This document shows, piece by piece, positions 8,280 through 15,842 of a stretch of DNA of 64,000 bases. The position numbers and the translations under genes are program-made. The DNA is taken from assembly GCA_020848545.1 (NCBI GenBank), contig JADLHZ010000065.1, positions 1 to 64,000 of the forward strand. The letters run 5' to 3'. Position 1 is the first letter of the stretch. Each line of letters starts with the position of its first letter. Source of the DNA: Deltaproteobacteria bacterium (lineage in GTDB: Bacteria > Myxococcota > JADLHZ01). The notes under the pieces are model-generated. The model did not search any database and was not told the origin of the DNA. It worked only from the letters and a program-made list of their open reading frames with translations.

Positions 8280-8691
8280 AACGTCTGTCACGCCAGACAT
8301 CAACGTCACGCCGCTCGTCGACGTCGTGCTCGTCTTGCTCATCATCTTCATGGTCGTCACGCCGAAGATGGAGCCGGGAAAGACCGTGACGCTGCCAAAA
8401 GCGCAGGCGGTCGATCAAAAGACGAGCGTGAAGATCACGCCGACGACGTTGAGCGTGACCGCCGGAGGCGAGATCTACTTCGAGGATGAATCGGTCACCG
8501 ACGCGGTGCTCGGCGAGCGGCTCAAGACCTTGAAGTCTTCCGGAACGCCGGCGCGCATCGTGATCAAAGCCGACGAACGCGCGCTGTACGAACGCACGAT
8601 GGCTGTGTTCAAGACGGTGCAGGATCAGGGCTTCGAGAGTGCGTCGCTGCAAGTCGTTCAAAAGACCAGTCGCGCGAAGGAGCGCGGCTAA
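8269..8691 (+). CDS. exbD: ExbD/TolR-family protein, first copy
   Basis: GTG start. 140 residues with one N-terminal membrane helix containing the key aspartate in NVTPLVDVVLVLLIIFMVVT, followed by a periplasmic domain. It is the proton-conducting subunit that partners ExbB and TonB. It overlaps ExbB upstream and shares a TAATG junction with the second copy. The two copies share a near-identical membrane helix but differ in the periplasmic domain (here KMEPGKTVTLPKAQAV), which suggests a heterodimer or specialised partners. Confidence 0.92.
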   Translation: MRRRTSVTPDINVTPLVDVVLVLLIIFMVVTPKMEPGKTVTLPKAQAVDQKTSVKITPTTLSVTAGGEIYFEDESVTDAVLGERLKTLKSSGTPARIVIKADERALYERTMAVFKTVQDQGFESASLQVVQKTSRAKERG

Positions 8692-9122
8692 TGGCGTTCG
8701 CAGTCTCCACCGGCACCGCAAAGAAAGGCCGCCGCGGCGCCGCCGTGACGCCGTCGATGAACGTGACGCCGCTCGTCGACGTCGTGCTCGTCTTGTTGAT
8801 CATCTTCATGGTCGTGACGCCGCTGCTCGTGAAGCAAATGAGCGTGCGCGTGCCGGAGAAGGCAAAGGACACCGCACCGCCGGCCGCCGCGAACGAAGTG
8901 CCCATCGTGCTCATGGTGAAGAACGGCGGCGCGGTCGAGCTGAACAAGGCGCCGATCGCGCTCGACGCGATCGCGCAGGAGCTCACGCGCGTCACCGCCG
9001 GCCGCAGCGATCGCATCGTCTTCTTCGGCGCCGAGCCGCTCGTCACCTACGGCGAAGCGGTGGCCGCGTTGGATCGCGCCAAGTCGAGCGGCGCGACGGT
9101 CGCTGTGCTCACCGAGCGCTGA
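8691..9122 (+). CDS. exbD: ExbD/TolR-family protein, second copy
   Basis: 143 residues starting MAFAVSTGTAKKG. The membrane helix again reads NVTPLVDVVLVLLIIFMVVT. The periplasmic domain begins LLVKQMSVRVPEKAKD and ends VAALDRAKSSGATVAVLTER. The start codon overlaps the previous stop (TAATG). Paired ExbD genes behind one ExbB are common in myxobacteria and other Gram-negatives. The gene is followed by a 200-base repeat-bearing gap and then the receptor gene. Confidence 0.92.
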   Translation: MAFAVSTGTAKKGRRGAAVTPSMNVTPLVDVVLVLLIIFMVVTPLLVKQMSVRVPEKAKDTAPPAAANEVPIVLMVKNGGAVELNKAPIALDAIAQELTRVTAGRSDRIVFFGAEPLVTYGEAVAALDRAKSSGATVAVLTER

Positions 9123-9149
9123 GTCTCAGAAAACACGTTTACGATCTCC

Positions 9150-9252
9150 CTGCTCGTGCTCGGATGCGTGCTCGTGCTCCTGCTCGGGCACGGGAACGCA
9201 ACCGTGCCCGTGCACGGCAACGAGCACGAGCAGGTCGACGAGCATGAGCAGG
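9150..9252. repeat. GCTCGT-type hexamer repeats with a hairpin, between ExbD and the receptor
   Basis: The 9123-9326 gap holds repeated GCTCGT/GTGCTC units on the left and the complementary ACGAGC/GAGCAC units on the right. They flank an 8-bp perfect stem (GGGCACGG at 9186-9193 with CCGTGCCC at 9202-9209, 8-base loop). The whole block can fold into an extended imperfect hairpin. It is not followed by a T-tract, so it is not a standard terminator. Confidence 0.7.
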
Positions 9253-9326
9253 GGTATCGTTCACGCGTCTCAGAATCGTCACAAACGAGGCACATGAAGC
9301 GAACGCAGCGCTGCGATTGATGCAGC

Positions 9327-12125
9327 GTGCACAAACACCTCGCGCTCGCGTCGCTCTGGCTGACTTCGACGATCGCTTACGCACAGCCGACCACTGAACC
9401 TGCGTCGCAGCCGGCCAGCGTCGCTGCGTCGCAACCCGCGACCGGCGTGATCAAAGGTCGCGTCACGGACAAGAAGACGAAGGAGGGCTTGATCGAAGCG
9501 ACGGTGAAAGTCACCGCCGGCACGCCCGACGGTTCCACGCCGAGCGCCCTCACCGACGTCGACGGCAACTTCGAGCTCACGCTGCCCGCCGGTCGCTATG
9601 AGCTGCGCGTGTACTACGAGCTCTACAAAGCACAGAAATTCGGCGACGTCGTCGTCACGCCTGGCAAGCCGCGCACCTTGAACGTCGCGCTTACGACCGA
9701 CCAAGACGCCGTCGAAGAAGTGGTCGTGGTCGCCAAGGCCGATCGCCGCAGTCAGAAGGCCGTCATCGTCGAGCGCCAAAAGGCCGCCGTCGTCAGCGAC
9801 GCGATCTCGGCGCAGGAGATCCAGCGCACGCCTGACAACAGCGCGTCCGAAGCGATGAAGCGCGTCGTGTCGGCGACGGTGACCGAAGGCAAGTACGTCG
9901 TCGTCCGCGGCCTCGGCGGCAGGTACAGCACGACGCTGCTCAACAACGCAGACCTTCCGAGCCCAGAGCCCGACGAGCAAGCGGTGCCGCTCGATCTCTT
10001 CCCGACGACGCTGCTCGCGAACATGACGGTGCTGAAGACTTATTCGCCGGAGCTCCCAGGGGCTTTCTCCGGTGGCACCTTGCAGATCGAGACGAACGCG
10101 TATCCAGAGAAGCGCGAGCTGCGCCTGCGCCTGCAGACCGAGTACAACACCGAGGCCACCTTCCGCCGCTTCAACGGCACGCCCGGCGCCACGCTCGACG
10201 GCCTCGGCTTCGACAACGGGCGCCGCGCGCTGCCGCAAAGCGTGCCGCGCGATCGCACGGTGATCGCGGGCAACGTCAGTAGCGCCGAGCAGAACGAGAT
10301 CGCGAAGAGCTTCAGGAACGTGTGGACGCCGAGAGCCCGCCTCGGTCTTCTCGCACTCGGCATCACGGCGACCTACGGCGACACACAGACGCTCGGGAAG
10401 AACCGCCTCGGCTACACGGTGGCGCTCCGCTACGCGCACAACGATCAGATTCAGCGCGCCGACGTCGCCTCCATACGCATCGACGACGAAGCGCTCACTT
10501 ACCGAGAGCAGGTGAAGAACGAGACCGCGACTGAGCAAGCCGCCCTCGGCGCGTTGGTGAACCTCGGGCTCGAGCTCGGCGCCGACCACGAGCTCAACCT
10601 GTTCCAGATGCTCTCGCACGGCGCCGAAGCGAGCGTGCAGACGGCCGAGGGCTACAACGAGAACGACGGCCTCGGCATCTCCGACACGCGCCTGCGCTTC
10701 ATCACGCGCACGCTCAGTTTCACGCAGATTCGCGGTATGCACCGCTTCTCGCGCACCGAGGACGGCAAGGCGCGCTCGCTCGGCTGGTTCGCCACCTACG
10801 CCTACACCGCGCGCGACGAGCCCGACACGCGTGACACGTCGTACAACGTGCTCGACGACGGCACGCGCCGCCTGCGCATCCAGCCGGGCAGCCTCGAGCG
10901 CTTGTTCTCCACGCTCGGCGAGCACGCGACGAACGAGAACGTCGAGCTGACGCTGCCGTTTCAGCCGCTCGTCCTCAAAGTCGGCGCGCGCTTCAACGCG
11001 AACGTGCGCGCGTTCTCGGCGCGACGCTTCCGCTTCGTGTTCATCGGCGATGATCCGTCCGTGCTGCAAGGAACAGCCGAAGAGATCAGCGCCGCGGACA
11101 ACGTGGGAGGCGTCGTGCGCATGGAAGAGCGCACGCTGCCCGGCGACGCGTACGACGCCGCGCTCTTCGTCGGCGGCGTCTACGCGAACATCGACGTCAC
11201 GCGCCTCGATCCCTTCCGCATCAACGCCGGCGTGCGCGTGGAGCTCGCGCGGCAGACGCTGACGCCGAACGCCACGCTGCGCACGCCCGGCGCGCTCCCG
11301 GCCGGCACCGATCGCTTGGACGCCGACGTCATGCCCGCGTTGAACCTTTCGTACGCTTTCAAGAACGGCATGCAGCTGCGCGCGGCGTACGGCTACACGG
11401 TGTCACGCCCGCGTTTTCGCGAGCTCGCGCCTTTCATCTACTTCGACTACGTGCGCCGCCGCGCGTTGTCGGGAAACCCGGCGCTCAACGTCACGCACAT
11501 CCACAACGTCGACGTGCGCTGGGAGTGGTTCCCGATGGAGGGCGTGATCCTCGCCGCCTCGGGCTTCTACAAGTACTTCTCGCAGCCGATCGAGCGCGTG
11601 ATCGCCAACGCCGCACAAGGCGATCTCACCTTCGCCAACGCCGACGGCGCCCACCTCGCCGGCGCCGAGCTCGAAGCGCGCACCGGCCTCGGCTTCCTCT
11701 CGATCTACCTGCAGCCGTTCTACGTCGCCGCGAACTTCAGCCTGATGTTCTCGCGCGTGCAGCTCGGCAGCTCGACGGCGGCGCAAACGAGCTCCGCAAG
11801 GCCGCTGCAGGGTCAGTCGCCGTATGTCGCGAACGCGTCCATCGGCTACTCATATGAGAAGACGGGCACCGAGGTGGCGCTGCTCTACAACGTCTACGGC
11901 CCGCGCATCGTCGAGGTCGGCGTCGATCGCTTGCCCGACGTGTACGAGCAGCCCTTTCACCGCTTGGACTTCGCGTTCAGCCAGCGCTTCGCCGAGCAGC
12001 TCGTCGTCAAAGTCACCGCGCAAAACATCGCGTATCAGCGCATCTCGCTGCGCCAAGGCCCGCTGATCGTTCAGTCGTATCAGCCCGGCTTCAACCTCTT
12101 CGCTTCGCTGCAGTGGCAGCTGTGA
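9327..12125 (+). CDS. TonB-dependent outer-membrane receptor with carboxypeptidase-regulatory-like N-domain
   Basis: GTG start giving a signal peptide (MHKHLALASLWLTSTIAYA|QP). 932 residues: a Pro/Ala/Ser linker (PASQPAS), a carboxypeptidase-regulatory-like beta-sandwich (about 38-130, VIKGRVTDKKTKEGLIEATV), a plug (about 140-260, EVVVVAKADRR, then YVVVRGLGGRYSTTLLNN) and a 22-strand-type barrel to the C-terminus, ending in aromatic/polar QWQL. It lies directly behind the TonB-ExbB-ExbD operon, so it is probably its cognate receptor. The next gene is a beta-helix lipoprotein 24 bases away. The ligand is unknown; the extra N-domain is typical of receptors for large or polymeric substrates. Confidence 0.93.
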   Translation: MHKHLALASLWLTSTIAYAQPTTEPASQPASVAASQPATGVIKGRVTDKKTKEGLIEATVKVTAGTPDGSTPSALTDVDGNFELTLPAGRYELRVYYELYKAQKFGDVVVTPGKPRTLNVALTTDQDAVEEVVVVAKADRRSQKAVIVERQKAAVVSDAISAQEIQRTPDNSASEAMKRVVSATVTEGKYVVVRGLGGRYSTTLLNNADLPSPEPDEQAVPLDLFPTTLLANMTVLKTYSPELPGAFSGGTLQIETNAYPEKRELRLRLQTEYNTEATFRRFNGTPGATLDGLGFDNGRRALPQSVPRDRTVIAGNVSSAEQNEIAKSFRNVWTPRARLGLLALGITATYGDTQTLGKNRLGYTVALRYAHNDQIQRADVASIRIDDEALTYREQVKNETATEQAALGALVNLGLELGADHELNLFQMLSHGAEASVQTAEGYNENDGLGISDTRLRFITRTLSFTQIRGMHRFSRTEDGKARSLGWFATYAYTARDEPDTRDTSYNVLDDGTRRLRIQPGSLERLFSTLGEHATNENVELTLPFQPLVLKVGARFNANVRAFSARRFRFVFIGDDPSVLQGTAEEISAADNVGGVVRMEERTLPGDAYDAALFVGGVYANIDVTRLDPFRINAGVRVELARQTLTPNATLRTPGALPAGTDRLDADVMPALNLSYAFKNGMQLRAAYGYTVSRPRFRELAPFIYFDYVRRRALSGNPALNVTHIHNVDVRWEWFPMEGVILAASGFYKYFSQPIERVIANAAQGDLTFANADGAHLAGAELEARTGLGFLSIYLQPFYVAANFSLMFSRVQLGSSTAAQTSSARPLQGQSPYVANASIGYSYEKTGTEVALLYNVYGPRIVEVGVDRLPDVYEQPFHRLDFAFSQRFAEQLVVKVTAQNIAYQRISLRQGPLIVQSYQPGFNLFASLQWQL

Positions 12126-12135
12126 CAACAACCCT

Positions 12136-12140
12136 GGAGG
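12136..12140 (+). promoter_or_regulatory. Ribosome binding site of the beta-helix lipoprotein
   Basis: GGAGG lies 8 bases before the ATG at 12149. It decides this start over a frame opening at 12113 inside the receptor gene, and the downstream lipoprotein signal agrees. Confidence 0.65.
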
Positions 12141-12148
12141 GAACCATC

Positions 12149-13504
12149 ATGAAGAAGCTTCTACCGTTGCTCGTGCTCGTCGCCGCTTGTGGCAAGACCA
12201 CCGCGAAGCCCACGCTGTCGAGCCGCGCCGATCCGGCGTGCGCCGCTCTGGACACCGCCAAGATCGTCGAAGTCTTCGAGACGATCACGCAAGACACCAC
12301 GTGGACCAAAGACAAAGTGTATCGGCTCGAGGATCACATCTTCATCGAGGGCGCCACCCTGACGATCGAGCCGGGCACGCGCGTCGAAGGACAAACCGTC
12401 GGCTCTTCGCTCGTCGTCACTTCGTCCGCCCGCCTTATCGCGTCCGGCACCAAAGACGAGCCGATCGTCTTCACCAGCTGCCGCGCCGAAGGCGAGCGCG
12501 AGCCGGGCGACTGGGGCGGCGTGGTCCTGCTCGGCAAGGCGCCCATCAACGTGACGGGCGGCACCGAGAAGATCGAAGGCTTCCCCGCCGCCGAGGGCAG
12601 GACGAGCTACGGCGGCACCGACGCCACGCACGACTGCGGCACGCTGCGCTACGTCCGCGTCGAGTTCGCCGGCTTCGAGCTCGCCAAAGACAACGAGCTC
12701 AATGGCATCACCGTCGGCGGCTGTGGCAACAAGACGACCATCGACTTCGTGCAGAGCCACATGGGCCAAGACGACGCGATCGAATTCTTCGGCGGCACGG
12801 TAAACGCCAAGCACCTCGTGCTCACGCAAGCCGACGACGACGGCCTCGACTGGGACTACGGCTGGACCGGCATGGTGCAGTTCATGATCGTGCAGCAGAA
12901 CGGCGTCGTCGGCGACAACGGCATCGAGGCCGACAACAACGGAAAAGCGCTCGACGCCCTGCCCCGCTCGCACCCGATCATCTACAACGCCACGCTCTCG
13001 GGCAGCGCGAAGGCGCCAAAGACCGCGGGCAAGACGCAGACCGGCGCGCTCCTTCGGCGCGGCACCGCCGGCGAGATCTACAACACGATCTTCCTGAGCT
13101 TCACCGACTTTCCGGTCGACATCCGCGACGCCGCGACGGTCGCGCAAATGAACGCGGGCGCGCTGACCATCGAGAGCTCGTGCTTCTTCAACAACGGCTT
13201 CCAAGGCGCGTGGGACGACGTCGTCGTCAAGCCGGAAGATGACGACGACGGCGGCTTCAACGAAGGCGCGTTCTTCACCGACGTCACGCGCCACAACTTG
13301 GTCAGCGACGATCCGCTGCTCACGGCGCCGACGAACCTGGTCCAACCGGGCTTCAAGCCGCAGTCGAGCTCGAGCGTGCTCTTGCCGACGAACGCCCGCA
13401 CGCCGGACGCGTCGAGCGGCTTCTTCGACGCGAGCGCCAAGTACATCGGCGCCATCGGCACCGTCGACTGGACCGAAAGCTGGACCGCGTATCCGGTGAA
13501 CTGA
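12149..13504 (+). CDS. Surface lipoprotein with right-handed beta-helix, partner of the TonB receptor
   Basis: 451 residues beginning MKKLLPLLVLVAAC|GKT, a clear lipoprotein signal. The body shows repeated strand-turn units of a parallel beta-helix (DHIFIEGATLTIEPGTRV, SARLIASGTKDEPIVFTSC, DWGGVVLLGKAPINV, LRYVRVEFAGFE, DDGLDWDYGWTG). This protein type is commonly encoded beside TonB-dependent receptors. It lies 24 bases after the receptor with its own strong ribosome binding site, so the two are probably co-transcribed. A role as a surface ligand-capture subunit is inferred from context. No catalytic residues are visible. Confidence 0.85.
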   Translation: MKKLLPLLVLVAACGKTTAKPTLSSRADPACAALDTAKIVEVFETITQDTTWTKDKVYRLEDHIFIEGATLTIEPGTRVEGQTVGSSLVVTSSARLIASGTKDEPIVFTSCRAEGEREPGDWGGVVLLGKAPINVTGGTEKIEGFPAAEGRTSYGGTDATHDCGTLRYVRVEFAGFELAKDNELNGITVGGCGNKTTIDFVQSHMGQDDAIEFFGGTVNAKHLVLTQADDDGLDWDYGWTGMVQFMIVQQNGVVGDNGIEADNNGKALDALPRSHPIIYNATLSGSAKAPKTAGKTQTGALLRRGTAGEIYNTIFLSFTDFPVDIRDAATVAQMNAGALTIESSCFFNNGFQGAWDDVVVKPEDDDDGGFNEGAFFTDVTRHNLVSDDPLLTAPTNLVQPGFKPQSSSSVLLPTNARTPDASSGFFDASAKYIGAIGTVDWTESWTAYPVN

Positions 13505-13507
13505 AAA

Positions 13508-13527
13508 AGGTCCCAGGGACCTATTTT
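13508..13527. terminator. Palindromic terminator between convergent genes
   Basis: AGGTCCC-A-GGGACCT is a perfect 15-base palindrome flanked by AAAA on the left and ATTTT on the right. It sits 4 bases after the stop at 13504 and before the convergent stop at 13550, so it could end transcription from both sides. The GGTCCC core also occurs in the direct repeat at 45151-45191. Confidence 0.55.
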
Positions 13528-13549
13528 CTGTCCAACTTCTGAACAGTGG

Positions 13550-15805
13550 CTACGGGAACATCGCCGCGATCGCGTCGGACGGGCGGCCGCGTGTGAGCGT
13601 TTCGAGGCGGGCGAAGATCTGCTGCCAGCTCGCTGCCGGCGCGAGCTCGAGCCTCCTTGCCGCAGCAGCGCGGTCGCTCGTCACCAAGTGGATCAACCCT
13701 TCGAGCGTGGCGCCGCGGTAGACGAGCACTTCCATCAGATCCTTCAGCTCTTCGCGCTCGGGCCGCGTGCCGAAGGTGCCGACGAACTCCTGCAGGATCG
13801 CGCGCTGCATCGACGCGTTTTGCACCGCCGCGGCGATCTGCAGGGCCAGCAGGGGCTCGCGCAACGCCACCGACGCAGGGCCGGTCTTCGGCATGCGATC
13901 GAGCTCGTCGGCGCGACCCCGCAGCGCCGTCAGCGTCTCTTCCTTCTCGGCGGCGGCGGCCCGCTTCTGCTTCGCCTGGCGCGCGGCCATCGGGCCCGAC
14001 TTCGTCGCGGCCGCATCGGCCTCGGTGCGGAGCTGCGCGACCTCCATTTCGAGCCCGCTGGCCATGCTCTTCGCGGCGGCTATCAGCGGACCCACGTTGC
14101 TCGGCAGCGGGGGCTTCAGGGCCGTCATCAGCTCGCGCGCAGCGGCGTAGTCGACGCTCGGCATCGACGCCGAGAAGATCTTCACGAGCGTGCCGCGCAC
14201 CATGAAGTCGACGAACGCGTGCGCGTCGACGACGCCGTCACGCTTGCTGAAGGCCTCGATCACCAGGTCGCCGTCGCAAGCGCCGGCCTCGCCGACCGCG
14301 TCGGGCTCGACGATCGGCGCCGAGCGTGCCGCGGCGATGAGGCTCGCGAGCCGCTTGATCTCGCCGGCGCTCGCCGTGAGGTCGACGTCGGAGAAGAACT
14401 TTCCGTGCATCGCCTTCATCGCCGCCTCGCCGCCGAGCAGCGCCGTCGCCAGCGCGAAGAGCTTCGCTTGCGGGTTCGCCGCGCAATGCTCCGTCACGAG
14501 GCGCATCATCTCGACCGGCACCGGCGGCTCTACAGAGGGCAAGGACGGGAACGATCCGGACTCGCGGTTGCGGCTGAGGGTTCCAAATTCGTCGCGCAGC
14601 GCTTTTGGCGCGAACACGACGCCGTCGGCCCAGAGCAGCGGCACGTTGTCCGGCGCGCTCGTGTCGAAGTCTTCCTGTCCGAGCGTGCACTGCGCCGGCA
14701 GCGCGACGGCGGGCCGCAGGTGGCTGTGCAGCCATTGCACCGTCGTCTCCGGGCGCCCGCCCTTCAACAGCCACTGGTCGTTCTGGGTGTTCAAGCTGTC
14801 GAGCACGATCGTCTCGAGCTTGCCGTCGCTGCCCATGCGCACGGCGACCGTCACGTAGTGCGCGGAGTCCGGCATCTTGTCGAGCATGACGAAGAGCGCG
14901 AACGGCTGCCGTCCGCTTTGCACCGCCGTCATCGCCTCTTGCACCGACTCGAACGGAACGCGCCAATGCGCGCGCGCTTCGCCCTGCGCCGATACGACGC
15001 GGATCTCGGCGCCGCTGTTCCTCTCGAGGTTACCGTCCGAGAGCAGGAGCATCGGCGCTGCCTTCGGATCGCTCTTGGTGATCACGTTGCGGATGTCGTC
15101 GAGCGCGAGCTGGCCCTCGACCGGATCGTTACCGCCGCCGTAGCCGCTGAGATCGCCCGTGTGCTTCGTGGCCGCGCGCGCGTAGGCCGCCGGGTCGCCG
15201 CCCTTCACCGCCTTGTCGATCGTCTCGAGCGACGCCTTCGGGTTCTCGCTCAGCACGCGGAACAATTGGCTCGCGCAGTAGCTCGCGACGTAACCGCACG
15301 TCGTATGCTTGGCGACGTAGCTGCTGCCGGTGGCGGTCGCGTGCGGGCTGCCCTTCATCACGGTGCCTTGGTGAGGCGCCTCCAAGTGATAGACGCCCTT
15401 CTCGGGGTTGGCGCCGACCATCACCAACGGGGTCGTCGTCGACAACGCCACGTCGTCGAGCTCGTGCGCCTTGGCCGGCGCCGGCGTGCGGTCGACCGGC
15501 TTCGGCTTCTGCGGCGCCGTCGGCGCGTCCATCGAGCGCGCCAGGTGCTCGCTCGCGTGGCTGCCGATCGTCTTGTCGACGAGCTGCTTCATCAGCGGCT
15601 CCGGGATGTCGACGTAGTAGCCGCCGCTGAACTGCACGCTCATGCCGTTGCTGCCGGTGCGCATCTTCGCGGCGAGCGCCTCGAGCTGATCTCCGTGCGT
15701 CTCCTCGGGCCGCGGGATGCCCTTGTCGAGGAAGGCTTGGCGGGCGAGGCGATCTTCAGGGGTGCCGACGTCGCGAGGACCTGGGAGCGAGACTTGTACG
15801 CGCAT
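13550..15805 (-). CDS. Large protein with a possible papain-like cysteine protease domain
   Basis: The ATG at 15805 is preferred; upstream there is only a TTG. About 751 residues and no signal peptide. Residues 1-150 are low-complexity, Pro/Thr-rich in part. A possible Cys-His-Asp triad follows in papain order: Cys170 (or Cys177) in HTTCGYVASYCA, His316 in DSAHYVTVAV and Asp336 in IVLDSLN. HYVTVAV followed 20 residues later by DS is how bacterial effector and housekeeping papain-fold peptidases look. Residues about 560-751 are helical (EMEVAQLRTEADAAATK). The gene lies 37 bases after the phosphatase gene on the same strand. No family is recognised by name. Substrate, secretion route and activity are unknown; an injected effector is one possibility. 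Confidence 0.7.
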   Translation of the reverse strand: MRVQVSLPGPRDVGTPEDRLARQAFLDKGIPRPEETHGDQLEALAAKMRTGSNGMSVQFSGGYYVDIPEPLMKQLVDKTIGSHASEHLARSMDAPTAPQKPKPVDRTPAPAKAHELDDVALSTTTPLVMVGANPEKGVYHLEAPHQGTVMKGSPHATATGSSYVAKHTTCGYVASYCASQLFRVLSENPKASLETIDKAVKGGDPAAYARAATKHTGDLSGYGGGNDPVEGQLALDDIRNVITKSDPKAAPMLLLSDGNLERNSGAEIRVVSAQGEARAHWRVPFESVQEAMTAVQSGRQPFALFVMLDKMPDSAHYVTVAVRMGSDGKLETIVLDSLNTQNDQWLLKGGRPETTVQWLHSHLRPAVALPAQCTLGQEDFDTSAPDNVPLLWADGVVFAPKALRDEFGTLSRNRESGSFPSLPSVEPPVPVEMMRLVTEHCAANPQAKLFALATALLGGEAAMKAMHGKFFSDVDLTASAGEIKRLASLIAAARSAPIVEPDAVGEAGACDGDLVIEAFSKRDGVVDAHAFVDFMVRGTLVKIFSASMPSVDYAAARELMTALKPPLPSNVGPLIAAAKSMASGLEMEVAQLRTEADAAATKSGPMAARQAKQKRAAAAEKEETLTALRGRADELDRMPKTGPASVALREPLLALQIAAAVQNASMQRAILQEFVGTFGTRPEREELKDLMEVLVYRGATLEGLIHLVTSDRAAAARRLELAPAASWQQIFARLETLTRGRPSDAIAAMFP

Positions 15806-15842
15806 GCGGCCGCACAGAGCGCAGCCGCGAACTTCTGTCAAT

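Noticed and set aside
9279-11069. 596-codon minus-strand open frame inside the TonB receptor gene
   Set aside because: Arg/Glu/His-rich shadow of a GC-rich receptor gene; no start site or motif supports it.
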